Counted from the first letter of the stretch, positions 19,363 to 28,944 are shown. The stretch is DNA of 64,000 nucleotides from Salinicola lusitanus (GCF_003206045.1 NZ_PZJM01000001.1:124807-188806); one strand, 5' to 3'. Notes: generated by a model not told the origin, from the letters alone. Program-made: numbers and translations.

Positions 19363-19391
19363 AATGTAGCTTGCTAATAATTTTTTAGCAA
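19363..19391 (-). promoter_or_regulatory. Promoter of the old yellow enzyme gene with overlapping SlyA/MarR-like palindrome
   Basis: On the minus strand, TTGCTA (19391-19386) and TACATT (19368-19363) are spaced by exactly 17 bases. The spacer holds TTAGCAAGCTAC (19377-19366), 11 of 12 matching the SlyA-type consensus TTAGCAAGCTAA. In addition TTGCTAA (19371-19377) and TTAGCAA (19385-19391) form a perfect 7-base inverted repeat. The arrangement suits repression by a MarR-family regulator. The same layout is kept before the pseudogene copy. Confidence 0.65.
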
Positions 19392-19484
19392 TATCTGCAC
19401 CTCGATGGCGGAACCAAACATCCACCGGGCGGCTGTCGAGGTCGTGAATGACCACTCGCACGATGACCGCTGACAATGGCGTCC

Positions 19485-19520
19485 AAAAAAACCCCGGTAA
19501 ACCGCGAGGGGTTACCGGGG
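19485..19520 (-). terminator. Rho-independent terminator of the zigA/dksA2 operon
   Basis: CCCCGGTAA (19492-19500) pairs perfectly with TTACCGGGG (19512-19520). Read on the minus strand, the stem is followed by seven Ts (19491-19485). It lies 45 bases after the zigA stop codon. Confidence 0.9.
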
Positions 19521-19565
19521 AAGCTCTGGTGGAGACCAGACCATAGCGAGTCGTCAATAGCAGGC

Positions 19566-20801
<1,236 letters not shown>

Positions 20802-20849
20802 GATCGTTTCCTCACGGCATCGGTCGTTGCCAGGACGCGGCTGGTGCGG

Positions 20850-20866
20850 CGCGCGTCAGACGCGCG
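20850..20866. repeat. GC-rich dyad between dksA2 and zigA
   Basis: CGCGCGTC and GACGCGCG flank a single A, giving a perfect 17-base palindrome in the 100-base spacer of the operon. On RNA it would fold as a short CGCGCG stem with a 5-base loop. It could set relative expression of the two genes; no U-run follows. Confidence 0.35.
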
Positions 20867-20901
20867 ACGCCATAGCGCCTCTCACGCTGCAGCGTTTGGA
20901 G

Positions 20902-21336
20902 TCAGGCGCTGCGGCGCTTGGCATAGTGGTGTTCGCGCTGCTCCTGGCGCTGCTTGGCCTCCAGGCAGAGCGTGGCGGTGGGTCTCAGCAACAATCGTCG
21001 CAGGCCGATCGGCGCGCCGGTCTCTTCGCAGAACCCATAGTCGCCCTCGTCCAAGCGCTTGAGGGTACCGGCAACCTTGCGCAGCAGTCGGGTCTCGCGG
21101 TCGGCCTGACGCAGCAGCAGACGCAACGTCTCCTCGTTGGCGGCCAGATCGGCCTCGTCGCCGACGCCACGGCTGTCGACGATGGTGCGGCGAGTCTCTT
21201 CAAGCGCGACTTCAAGATCCGCCTGCTCCGCCAGCAGACGCCGTCGAAAGAAGTCGAGCTGAGCCTCGTTCATGTAGTCCTGCTCCGGCATCGCCAGTAA
21301 GTCGTCCTCACTACCGATGGCATTTTCCATTGACAT
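20902..21336 (-). CDS. dksA2: Zinc-independent DksA paralogue (DksA2)
   Basis: 144-aa DksA/TraR protein. The coiled coil spans about residues 24-95. The C-terminal zinc-finger region keeps only two of the four cysteines: C103, T106, C124, A127. This is the same Cys-Thr-Cys-Ala pattern and spacing as the zinc-independent P. aeruginosa DksA2. Such paralogues bind the RNA polymerase secondary channel with ppGpp and replace zinc-dependent DksA during zinc starvation. The ATG at 21336 follows CTGGAGG; a longer frame exists but starts inside the Zur box. A strong Zur box lies just upstream. Confidence 0.92.
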   Translation of the reverse strand: MSMENAIGSEDDLLAMPEQDYMNEAQLDFFRRRLLAEQADLEVALEETRRTIVDSRGVGDEADLAANEETLRLLLRQADRETRLLRKVAGTLKRLDEGDYGFCEETGAPIGLRRLLLRPTATLCLEAKQRQEQREHHYAKRRSA

Positions 21337-21372
21337 GGCAACCTCCAGGCGCGGGAAATGGCGCCAACTAAA

Positions 21373-21391
21373 TATGTTATAACATAACAAT
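21373..21391 (-). promoter_or_regulatory. Zur box and promoter of dksA2-zigA
   Basis: TGTTATAACATAACA (21375-21389) is a near-exact match to the gammaproteobacterial Zur operator core. On the minus strand TATAAC (21381-21376) reads as a -10 box, with TTGTCG 16 bases upstream. Zur with zinc would therefore cover the -10 element and shut the operon when zinc is plentiful. The site is about 40 bases before the dksA2 start. Confidence 0.85.
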
Positions 21392-21495
21392 CATGATCGA
21401 CAAAGCATCCGCCCGACAAGTGCTATTCAGTCGACGGTTAGGTTGAGGCGCTACACGCCCTGTCGGGATCGGCGCTACAGAGAATCACGTGACAC

Positions 21496-21542
21496 TTGAT
21501 TATTTGCAGTAACTGCAATATTTTTATTTTGCAGTTACTGCA
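21496..21542 (+). promoter_or_regulatory. Promoter of the SnoaL gene with two tandem palindromic operators
   Basis: TTGATT (21496-21501) and TATTTT (21519-21524) are spaced by 17 bases. The spacer is filled by the palindrome TGCAGTAACTGCA (21505-21517). A second one, TGCAGTTACTGCA (21530-21542), covers the expected start of transcription; their centres are 25 bases apart. The half-site TGCAGT/ACTGCA suits a TetR-type dimer, and a TetR gene lies two genes' length downstream. The region is markedly A/T-rich. Confidence 0.7.
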
Positions 21543-21575
21543 TTTTTCAATAAAACGGCACGGGAGCTCTGACCC

Positions 21576-22115
21576 ATGGCTGAATTCGCAACGACGGCAG
21601 CACAGTTCGCGTTCCTCCAGAAGGCAGGAACGGAAGACAGAGTCAGCTACATCATCGACTATCTGGAAATCACGGAGGTCGTGCAGCGCTACGGACGCAG
21701 TGTCGATATGCACGATTTCGAATTGCTCCGGACGTGTTACGGCGACGAGATCGACGTCGATCACAGCCCTACCATCGGCATGGGTCAGATGCGTATTTCA
21801 GCCGACAAGTGGTGTGCCATGGCGAAACGGTTCCATAGTCAGCTGGATGGCGACGAGCACATCCTGATCCCGCAGGGCATCGTGATTAACGGCGAAACCG
21901 CGTTCTGCCATGTGCTTGTTCATGCACGCCATTTCTATCGCGGCGCTAACGGGAGCCCGTTCCAGATCCTCGTGGGGAGTTATGACCTATCTTTCAAGAA
22001 GACCGATGATGGCTGGAAGATTTCCGAGTCGACCCAGGGCATGAGGTGGACCGAGGGTAATTGGCAGTTCCATGAAGAGATCAAGGCGTCCCTGGCCGAA
22101 TCCACCGACGAGTAG
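21576..22115 (+). CDS. SnoaL/NTF2-like domain protein
   Basis: 179 aa. The pattern is that of SnoaL_4/NTF2-like hydrolases and dehydratases: an N-terminal helix with DYLEITEVVQRYGRSVDMHDFELL, then strands with HILIPQGIVINGETAFCHVLVHARHFY and a closing GSYDLSFKKTDDGWKISE. Such small alpha+beta barrels can be enzymes (scytalone dehydratase or ketosteroid isomerase type) or ligand binders. No signal peptide. It is probably controlled by the tandem palindromes before it and by the TetR protein encoded after it. Substrate unknown. G+C and codon choice are a little lower than in neighbours. Confidence 0.75.
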   Translation: MAEFATTAAQFAFLQKAGTEDRVSYIIDYLEITEVVQRYGRSVDMHDFELLRTCYGDEIDVDHSPTIGMGQMRISADKWCAMAKRFHSQLDGDEHILIPQGIVINGETAFCHVLVHARHFYRGANGSPFQILVGSYDLSFKKTDDGWKISESTQGMRWTEGNWQFHEEIKASLAESTDE

Positions 22116-22149
22116 GCAGCTTGCGCGCCACTCAGGCGCTCTATATCGT

Positions 22150-22181
22150 GGGCCTCGCCGACTCCCCTGTCGCCGAGGCCC
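22150..22181 (+). terminator. Hairpin after the SnoaL gene
   Basis: GGGCCTCG (22150-22157) pairs perfectly with CGAGGCCC (22174-22181). It lies 35 bases after the SnoaL stop. No clear U-run follows, so it may be a weak or Rho-assisted terminator. Confidence 0.45.
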
Positions 22182-22302
22182 GCGCTGCGTGAGTGAGATT
22201 CAGTGCTGAGGGGGCTTGTGCATGACTAACATGCCATGTGCCGAGTCGGGATAGGCGTTTCGACATTTTCTTAAGCCCGCTCAAACAGACGCTGATTGAT
22301 CA

Positions 22303-22905
22303 ATGGTCGAGAAGTCCAGTACACCTCAGGTTGGCTTACGCGAGCAAAAGGCTGCCAGTACGCGTTCTCGCATCGCGTATGAGGGGCTACGTCTCTTCGA
22401 TCGCCGTGGATACGATGCGACAACGCTGGAAGAGATCGCAATTGCCGCTGGCGTTTCGCCGCGAACGCTCTACCACTACTTCAGAACCAAACATGATCTC
22501 CTGCTGTTTTTCCACGACGAGGGCCTAGTCGCCGAGATAGGCCCCACGGTCCTCAGTCTGCCGGGGCATCTGAGACCCCTCGAGGTGGCGCGTGATTGTC
22601 TACTGACGCTGGTTCCGAAATACGAGACGGCCAACATGGCCACGACCTATCGCATCTGGAACTCGACGACCGCCCTCAAGGCGCAGAAGTTGCTCGCGTT
22701 CAAGGATATCGAGCTCACCCTTTTCGACGCATTGAGGCAACGCTGGCCCGACGCCGAGAACGGAGCGACATTGAAAGCCGCCTGCCTCGTTGCCGTCGGT
22801 TGCCTCGGCCTTGCGATGGATGCCGGGCAGATCGAAGGCGACACGCGATCGCTCAGGCAGCGGCTCGAGGAGAGTTTTCAGACAATCACCGAGCTACTGC
22901 CGTAG
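22303..22905 (+). CDS. TetR-family transcriptional regulator
   Basis: 200 aa. The N-terminal DNA-binding domain is complete: RSRIAYEGLRLFDRRGYDATTLEEIA, then AAGVSPRTLYHYFRTKHDLL (about residues 47-66). The C-terminal ligand domain is not recognisable beyond a helical character. It follows the SnoaL gene by 187 bases on the same strand. The two TGCAGT-ACTGCA palindromes before SnoaL are the best candidate operators in the neighbourhood. The ligand is unknown. Confidence 0.88.
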   Translation: MVEKSSTPQVGLREQKAASTRSRIAYEGLRLFDRRGYDATTLEEIAIAAGVSPRTLYHYFRTKHDLLLFFHDEGLVAEIGPTVLSLPGHLRPLEVARDCLLTLVPKYETANMATTYRIWNSTTALKAQKLLAFKDIELTLFDALRQRWPDAENGATLKAACLVAVGCLGLAMDAGQIEGDTRSLRQRLEESFQTITELLP

Positions 22906-22984
22906 TCGACAAGCGCTCGCCACCCGGGCCGTTTTCGATCAATTGTAAAATGCCGGGGCGTAGCGGGCGATCCGACGCCGAGAT

Positions 22985-24084
22985 TCACTCAAAGTGCTGC
23001 TTGAGCGTATGTGGCTGGCTGCGCAGGTACTGATTGGGCGCGTGGACGCTGGCGCCGAGCTTGGCGGCGGCATGCCACGGCCAGCGCGGATCGTAGAGCA
23101 TGCCGCGGGCCAGCGCGACGGCATCCGCTTCGCCGCTGAAGACGATGCCTTCGGCCTGTTCCGCCTCAGTGATCAGACCCACCGCGATCACCGCCATCTC
23201 GACTTCCTGCTTCATGCGCCGCGCGAACGGCACTTGGTAACTGGGACCGACGTTGAGCGCCTGGCGCGAATCCAGGCCGCCGCCGGAGCAGTCGATGAAG
23301 CTGCAGCCTTGCGCATCCAGCGCCTTGGCCAGTTCGACGCTCTGCTCGATATCCCAGCCGCCTTCGACTCAGTCGCTGCCGGAGATGCGAATGCCCACCG
23401 GCTTTTCGCGGGGAAAGACGTCGCGCACCGCGCCGAAGATCTCGAGAATCAGCCGCATGCGATTCTCGAGACTGCCGCCGTACTCGTCGTCACGTTGATT
23501 GGAGAGCGGCGATAGAAACTCATGCAGCAGATAGCCGTGGGCGGCATGCAGCTCGATGAGATCGATACCCAGACGCTCGGCGCGTTGGGCCGAGGCCACG
23601 AAGTCGGCCTTGAGCTGGGCGATGTCGTCGAGACTCATGGCCTGCGGAGCCCGCTGCCCATCCAGATAGGGAACGGCGGACGGCGCCACGGTCTGCCAGC
23701 CGCCTTCATCGGGCCCCAGTTGCGCGCCGCCCTCCCTGGGAGCCTTGCAGGATGCCTTGCGCCCGGCATGCCCCAATGGATACCCACGGGCATCGGCGAA
23801 TGTGCTCTGACCGCGGCCAGTGTGCGCGCCATCACCTGCTCGTTGGCATCCGAGTAGAGCCCGACGTCTCCCGGCGTGATCCGCCCCTCGGGCGCGACGG
23901 CGGACGCTTCGATGATTAGCAGCCCGGCGCCGGAAAGCGCCAGATGTCCAAGATGGATCGTATGCCAGTCGGTCATGCTGCCTTCGGCGTCGGCGAAGTA
24001 CTGGCACATCGGCGAGATGACGATGCGATTGGGCAGTTCCAGGTTACCGAGCGAGAGCGGCGTGAACAGTTATGGTGACGCCAT
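22985..24084 (-). pseudogene. Decayed second copy of the YqjM-class old yellow enzyme
   Basis: Same length and order as the gene at 18227-19327 and highly similar throughout, but broken three ways. Codon 5 is TAA (24072-24070) where the intact gene has AAG. One base is missing near 23775, inside the LGHAGRK block, which shifts the frame. A TGA at 23371-23369 replaces the Trp codon of GSDWVEGGW. After the shift the frame still reads well (HAAHGYLLHEFLSP, YGGSLENRMRL) up to that TGA, and the last 82 residues are also open. The promoter is still recognisable. It is therefore a duplicate or a related acquired copy that has lost function. Confidence 0.92.
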
Positions 24085-24115
24085 TGACTGACTCCTGATG
24101 CGAATGAATGGCAAA

Positions 24116-24144
24116 AATGTAGCTGGCTAATAATTCATTGGCAA
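24116..24144 (-). promoter_or_regulatory. Relic promoter of the old-yellow-enzyme pseudogene
   Basis: On the minus strand TTGCCA (24144-24139) and TACATT (24121-24116) are spaced by 17 bases, as before the intact copy. TTAGCCAGCTAC in the spacer corresponds to the SlyA-like site of the intact gene with one change. The flanking ATGGCAAAAATGTAGCT is identical in both copies. Confidence 0.6.
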
Positions 24145-24210
24145 TGGCCGGCTTTCACCATTGTCTACATCGCCAAAGTCGTATGCGCTTTACGGCGGAT
24201 TTTGCGCACA

Positions 24211-24229
24211 CTGTGACAAAACCATGACA
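24211..24229 (+). promoter_or_regulatory. Candidate Pho box before phnD
   Basis: CTGTGACAAAACCATGACA resembles the PhoB recognition pattern of two CTGTCAT-like repeats around a short A-rich spacer; about 14 of 19 positions agree. It lies about 80 bases before phnD, where phosphate-starvation control would be expected. The second half-site is the weaker one. Confidence 0.4.
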
Positions 24230-24307
24230 CCCAAAGCGCCTCCAAAGAGATCGACAAATCGCGCAGCCGGTGTCGCCTATAACAACCTCCGCTCCAGGAG
24301 ATCCGCC

Positions 24308-25318
24308 ATGCTACGACGCCTCGAATCCTCCAGCTCCCCCTCGCTGCGCTTGCCGCTTTCCCTGCTGACCACGCTGCTACTCGGCTGCGGCCTCGCTCTC
24401 TCGGCTCAGGCCGCCGACGAGTGCCCGCAACGCGGGGACCTGGCGCCCATGTACTGCGACGCCGATGGCGATCTGGTCGCCGATGCGCCGACCGACGAAT
24501 CCCAGTATCTCGATCCCGATCCGCTGGTCTTCGCCTATACCCCGGTCGAGGACCCGGCGATCTACGCCGATATCTGGGAGCCGTTCATCGAGCACCTCCG
24601 CGACGTCACCGGCAAGGACGTTCGCTTCTACGCCGTGCAATCGAATGCTGCCGAGATCGAAGCGATGCGCAGCGGACGCATCCAGGTCGCGGGCTTCTCC
24701 ACCGGGCCGACGCCGTTCGCGGTCAACCTCGCCGGAGCGGTGCCGTTCGCGATCATGGGCAGCGACGACGGCGAGTTCGGCTATACCTTGCAGGTCTACA
24801 CCCGCAAGGACAGCGGCATCGACGAGCTGAGCGATCTCAAGGGCAAGCGCGTGGCGCACACCTCCCCTACCTCCAACTCCGGTAACCTGGCACCGCGCGC
24901 CCTGTTCCCGAAGCAGGGCATTACCCCCGACGAAGACTATGAAGTGGTCTACTCGGGCTCCCACGACCAGTCGATGCTGGGCGTGGTGGCGGGGGACTAC
25001 GACGCGGCACCGGTCGCCTCCGAGGTGGTCGATCGGATGGCCGAGCGGGGTCTCTACGATCCGGAAGAGGTCAAGATCGTGTTCGAGTCCAAGCGCTTCC
25101 CCACCACCTCCTATACCTATGCCTACAACCTCAAGCCCGAGCTGATCGACAAGATCAAGGAGGCCTTCTTCAGCTTCGACATGAAAGGCACCGAGCTGGG
25201 CGAGGAGTTCGACGGCGTGACCAAGTTCGTCCCGGTCACTTACCAGAAGGACTGGGAAGTCATCCGCGACATCCAGGATGCCAACGGCGTCGTCTACTCC
25301 CAGGAAAACGTCGAGTAA
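24308..25318 (+). CDS. phnD: Phosphonate/phosphite ABC transporter binding protein
   Basis: 336 aa. AGGAG precedes the ATG at 24308. The signal peptide is long (about residues 1-37, cleavage near SAQAAD), and LLLGCGLA could alternatively be read as a lipobox. The mature part has PhnD landmarks: VFAYTPVEDPAIY, the loop SNAAEIEAMRSGRIQVAGFSTGP split over residues 103-125, KRVAHTSPTSNSG for phosphonate-oxygen contacts, and GSHDQSML. Two mature Cys residues near the N-terminus may form a disulfide. It is the first gene of phnDCEE. Confidence 0.9.
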   Translation: MLRRLESSSSPSLRLPLSLLTTLLLGCGLALSAQAADECPQRGDLAPMYCDADGDLVADAPTDESQYLDPDPLVFAYTPVEDPAIYADIWEPFIEHLRDVTGKDVRFYAVQSNAAEIEAMRSGRIQVAGFSTGPTPFAVNLAGAVPFAIMGSDDGEFGYTLQVYTRKDSGIDELSDLKGKRVAHTSPTSNSGNLAPRALFPKQGITPDEDYEVVYSGSHDQSMLGVVAGDYDAAPVASEVVDRMAERGLYDPEEVKIVFESKRFPTTSYTYAYNLKPELIDKIKEAFFSFDMKGTELGEEFDGVTKFVPVTYQKDWEVIRDIQDANGVVYSQENVE

Positions 25319-25384
25319 TCCGCCGACCCACCAGGCGGCGCCATCTGCCATGAAGGCCGATGGCGCCGTCACAGAGGATCTCCC

Positions 25385-26182
25385 ATGCTGCGCATTCAGA
25401 ATCTGATCAAACGGTACGGCCATGGCGAGCCGGTGCTGCGCGGGCTCGATCTCGACGTTCCCGGAGAATCGGTGGTATCGATCATCGGCGCTTCGGGGGC
25501 CGGCAAGAGCACCCTGCTGCGCTGCATCAACCGACTGGTGGAACCCACGGAAGGCAGCATCGAGCTCAACGGCCTGGAGTTGACGCATCTCAAGCGTGAA
25601 GAGCTGCGCAAGGCGCGCCGGCGCATCGGGATGATCTTCCAGGGCTTCAACCTGGTGGATCGCCTGACGGTGATGGAGAACGTCCAGTGCGGGAGGCTGG
25701 GTTACATCCCCTACTGGCGGGCGGCACTGCGCAAGTACCCGGCGGAAGACATCGAGCGCGCCTACCACCTGATGGAGCGCGTCGGCATCGCACACTACGC
25801 CAACAAACGCGCCGATGCGCTCTCCGGTGGCGAACGTCAGCGTGTCGGCGTGGTTCGGGCGTTGATGCAGCAACCGGAAATTCTGCTCGCCGACGAGCCC
25901 ACGGCCTCGCTGGATCCGGTGAGCTCGCGCCAGATCATGGAGCTTCTGCAGACGCTCTCCCAGGAGCTGTCGCTCCCGGTACTGATCAACATCCACAACG
26001 TGGCCGAAGCGCGGGAATACACCCAGCGCATCGTCGGCATGCGATTCGGCAAACTGATCTTCGACGGCGTTCCCGCCGACCTGGATCAGGAGGCGATGGA
26101 TGCCGTCTACAGCGGCACACCGGGGGAAGCACGTCAGCAGGCCGAGAGCGGTCCGGCCCACTCCCCGGCGGTGGTGTCATGA
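25385..26182 (+). CDS. phnC: Phosphonate ABC transporter ATP-binding protein
   Basis: 265-aa ABC ATPase. Walker A GASGAGKST (about residues 37-45), Q-loop in IFQGFNLVDRLTV, signature LSGGERQRV, Walker B ILLADEPTASLDP, and a His switch in INIHN. The LGYIPYWRAALRKYP insertion is typical of PhnC. It starts 66 bases after phnD and its end overlaps phnE by four bases. The C-terminal 20 residues are a polar extension. Confidence 0.92.
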   Translation: MLRIQNLIKRYGHGEPVLRGLDLDVPGESVVSIIGASGAGKSTLLRCINRLVEPTEGSIELNGLELTHLKREELRKARRRIGMIFQGFNLVDRLTVMENVQCGRLGYIPYWRAALRKYPAEDIERAYHLMERVGIAHYANKRADALSGGERQRVGVVRALMQQPEILLADEPTASLDPVSSRQIMELLQTLSQELSLPVLINIHNVAEAREYTQRIVGMRFGKLIFDGVPADLDQEAMDAVYSGTPGEARQQAESGPAHSPAVVS

Positions 26183-26997
26183 GCACCAGCACCGATCAGA
26201 CGGTCCCGTCGTCACGGCGACACTGGCGCAAGCCACCGTTCATCGCCAATCCAGTGCTGCGTTGGGGGCTGGTCGTGGGCGTCGCGATCTACGCCGTGTG
26301 GGCGATCTCGATCCTGCCGTTCGATCTCGATCGCATCAGCCAGGGCATGACCCGTGCCGCGCGGATCTTCTCCGGCGCCTTTCCGCCCAACTTCGACCGC
26401 TATGAGCTGCTCATCGACGGCTTCCTCGAAAGCCTGCAGATCGCCATCCTGGCGACACTGCTCGGCCTCGCGTTGAGCGTTCCCATCGCCTTCATGGCGG
26501 CCCGCAACATCGCCGCCAAGCCGATCTACATGATCGGCCGGGCCATCATCATCCTCGCACGCAGCTTCCATCCGGTGATCGTGGCGATCCTGTTCGTCAA
26601 GGCGGTGGGGTTCGGTCCGGTGGCCGGGATCCTGACGCTGACACTCTACTCGATCGGCTTCGTCGCCAAGATGCTGGCCGAGCGAATCGAGGAGATCGAC
26701 TGGGGTCAGGTGGAAGCGCTGCGTGCCAGTGGCACCCGCTATATCAGCGTGCTGCAGTTCGCCGTGCTGCCGCAGATCATGCCGCGCCAGATCGGTCTAG
26801 GCATCTATCAGCTCGACAGCAACCTGCGGGCGTCGGCGGTGGTCGGCATCGTCGGCGCCGGCGGCATCGGCTCGACGCTGATGAACGCCTTCGGCCGCTA
26901 CGACTACGACTTCGCCCTGGCGATCACGCTGGTGATCATCGGCGTGATTCTGGTCAGCGAAGCGATCAGCGGTCGGATCAGGAGGAACATCGGATGA
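26179..26997 (+). CDS. phnE: Phosphonate ABC transporter permease, first copy
   Basis: 272-aa membrane protein of the PhnE family with about six hydrophobic segments. The binding-protein-dependent permease loop EALRASGTRYISVLQFAVLP is at about residues 179-198, followed by GAGGIGSTLMNAFGRYDYD. The N-terminal 25 residues are cytoplasmic and polar. It overlaps phnC and phnE2 by four bases each, so the four genes are one translational unit. Confidence 0.9.
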   Translation: MSTSTDQTVPSSRRHWRKPPFIANPVLRWGLVVGVAIYAVWAISILPFDLDRISQGMTRAARIFSGAFPPNFDRYELLIDGFLESLQIAILATLLGLALSVPIAFMAARNIAAKPIYMIGRAIIILARSFHPVIVAILFVKAVGFGPVAGILTLTLYSIGFVAKMLAERIEEIDWGQVEALRASGTRYISVLQFAVLPQIMPRQIGLGIYQLDSNLRASAVVGIVGAGGIGSTLMNAFGRYDYDFALAITLVIIGVILVSEAISGRIRRNIG

Positions 26998-27797
26998 CCC
27001 AGCAGACCGTTGCCGAGCGCACCTGGGCGCGCTATACCCCGCAGCAGCGCTGGAAGCGCTTCCTGACAATGCTGGTCGTGGCGGCGGCCGTGGTGTGGGC
27101 GGTGGAGAGCATCGATATCATCTGGCCCTGGGTGTGGGATGCCCCGGCCCAGGTCGGTGACCTGTTCGGGCGCATGGTGCCGCCGGACGTGAGCAACCTG
27201 CGGGCGATTCTTTGGGCCCTGGTCGAGACGCTCAATATCGCCACCATCGCCACGTTCGTGGCCATCTTCCTGTCGCTGCCGATCGCCTACATCGCGGCCC
27301 AGAACACGACCCCCAACCGTTTCACGCTATGGCTGGGGCGTTTCATCCTGGTCTCGAGCCGCTCGGTCAACACGCTGATCTGGGCCCTGCTGTTCGTGGC
27401 GATCTTCGGCCCCGGCGTGCTGGCCGGGATCATCGCGATCATGTTCCGGTCGATCGGCTTTCTCGGCAAACTGCTGGGCGAGGCGATCGAGGAGATCGAT
27501 CGGCGCCCGGTGGAGGCGCTGGAAGCGACCGGCGCCTCGCGAGCCAAGGTGGTGCTCTACGCGATCGTGCCGCAGGTCATGCCGACTTTCTTCGCGGTCG
27601 GCATCCTGCGCTGGGACATCAACCTGCGCGAGTCGACAGTGCTCGGCCTGGTCGGCGCCGGCGGAATCGGCGTGATCCTGCAGGGCGCCATCGACACGCT
27701 GGCGTGGCAGACCGTCGCCACCATCCTGCTGGCGATCATCGCCCTGGTCATCCTGGGCGAAGCGCTCGCCGCCTGGCTGCGCAAGAAGGTCATCTGA
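26994..27797 (+). CDS. phnE2: Phosphonate ABC transporter permease, second copy
   Basis: 267 aa, PhnE family and paralogous to the preceding gene. The EAA-type loop is EALEATGASRAKVVLYAIVP, and it ends in GAGGIGVILQGAIDTLAWQ. About six membrane helices. Many phn/ptx/htx importers use two permeases in this way. No C-P lyase, phosphonatase or phosphite dehydrogenase gene lies within the window, so the transported compound (phosphonate, phosphite, or another small anion) cannot be named from context. Confidence 0.9.
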   Translation: MTQQTVAERTWARYTPQQRWKRFLTMLVVAAAVVWAVESIDIIWPWVWDAPAQVGDLFGRMVPPDVSNLRAILWALVETLNIATIATFVAIFLSLPIAYIAAQNTTPNRFTLWLGRFILVSSRSVNTLIWALLFVAIFGPGVLAGIIAIMFRSIGFLGKLLGEAIEEIDRRPVEALEATGASRAKVVLYAIVPQVMPTFFAVGILRWDINLRESTVLGLVGAGGIGVILQGAIDTLAWQTVATILLAIIALVILGEALAAWLRKKVI

Positions 27798-27818
27798 CCG
27801 AGCCCTGCCACGGGAGGA

Positions 27819-27845
27819 CCGCCGCCGGCTTCAGCCCGGCGGCGG
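27819..27845. terminator. Hairpin between phnE2 and the CNNM/CorC gene
   Basis: CCGCCGCCGG pairs perfectly with CCGGCGGCGG across a 7-base loop. It separates two convergent genes and covers the last codons and stop of the minus-strand gene. No U-run. Confidence 0.6.
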
Positions 27846-28868
27846 CTGGGCGGATTCGCCGCGCTTGATTCGCTTCAGCCAGCGCTGCTTGGCGTACTTG
27901 CGCAGGTTATGCACGTTGTCGGTCTCGTCGATGATGTCCTGGCCCAGGATCGTCTCGATCACGTCTTCCATGGTGATCAGCCCGACCCAGTTGCCATGGT
28001 CGTCGTAGACCACGCGCAGGTGGTTGTGATCCTTGAGCATGGCGGTGAAGACATGCTCGACGCTGTCGTTCTCATCGATGATCGCGACGGAGTGCATCAG
28101 CGATTTCAGCCTCTCGCCATCCTCGGCGTGGTAGGTATCCGACTTGTGCACGTAGCCCAGGGCATCCTCGCCGCCATCCATCACCGGGAAACGCGTGAAC
28201 TGCGTCTTGCCATAGCGCTCATCGAACTCGGCCACGGTCATGTGGGGCGTCACCGTTTCACATACGGTTCGCGGCGTCATCACGCTCTTCACCGGGATCT
28301 CGTGGAGATTGAGGATATTGGTGATGGTGCGGGTCTCGTCGGCATCCAGCGCCTTCTCTTCCAGCCCGATCCTCGCCAGCGCCTTGATCTCGCCGCGCAT
28401 GTCGACATCGCCCTCGTTCTTGGCGATACGATTGGTGATCATCTCCGACAGCCAGATGAAGGGCAGCAGCAGCAACACCATGAAGCGCAGCGTCGGTGGC
28501 AGCAGAGGCGCCAGGCTGCGCCAGTAGGTCGCTCCGATGGTCTTGGGGATGATCTCCGAGAACACCAGGATGCCGAAGGTCATCAAGGCCGAGGCGATGG
28601 CCACGTGGGCATCGCCGAACACGACGGCCACTTGCGCGCCGACACCCGTGGCACCGACGGTGTGCGCGATAGTGTTGAGCGTGAGGATCGCCGCCAGCGG
28701 CCGATCGATATTCGACTTGAGCTTGTTGAGCTTGTCGTGAAGCCTGGGGCGGTCGTCCTTGAGCTGCGCGATATAGCTCGGTGTGAGCGAGAGCAGCGCG
28801 GCTTCCAGCACCGAACAGACGAAGGAAAAACCGATGGAGAGAACGACGAATGCCGTCAGCAGAAACAT
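27831..28868 (-). CDS. CNNM/HlyC-CorC family membrane protein (DUF21 plus CBS pair)
   Basis: 345 aa. The DUF21/CNNM membrane domain (about residues 1-165, four hydrophobic segments) contains FCSVLEAALLSLTPSYI-like and LVFSEIIPKTIGA motifs. Two CBS domains follow (about 195-310), with VKSVMTPRTVCETV and GLITMEDVIETILGQDI. The C-terminal CorC_HlyC domain found in longer relatives is missing, which is normal for this short branch. Relatives take part in Mg/Co efflux or resistance; the exact ion is not shown. The gene stands alone. Confidence 0.85.
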   Translation of the reverse strand: MFLLTAFVVLSIGFSFVCSVLEAALLSLTPSYIAQLKDDRPRLHDKLNKLKSNIDRPLAAILTLNTIAHTVGATGVGAQVAVVFGDAHVAIASALMTFGILVFSEIIPKTIGATYWRSLAPLLPPTLRFMVLLLLPFIWLSEMITNRIAKNEGDVDMRGEIKALARIGLEEKALDADETRTITNILNLHEIPVKSVMTPRTVCETVTPHMTVAEFDERYGKTQFTRFPVMDGGEDALGYVHKSDTYHAEDGERLKSLMHSVAIIDENDSVEHVFTAMLKDHNHLRVVYDDHGNWVGLITMEDVIETILGQDIIDETDNVHNLRKYAKQRWLKRIKRGESAQPPPG

Positions 28869-28944
28869 GGGGGGTCGCTATGTGACTTGTGAGGACTCTT
28901 TATCCTGACTTGTCACGCAACTGTCAATGGCCTCCCGGAGAAAC

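Noticed and set aside
24308-24420. PhnD as a lipoprotein because of LLLGCGL
   Set aside because: The Cys is followed by more hydrophobic residues and a good Sec cleavage site (AQAAD) comes later, so a normal signal peptide is more likely.
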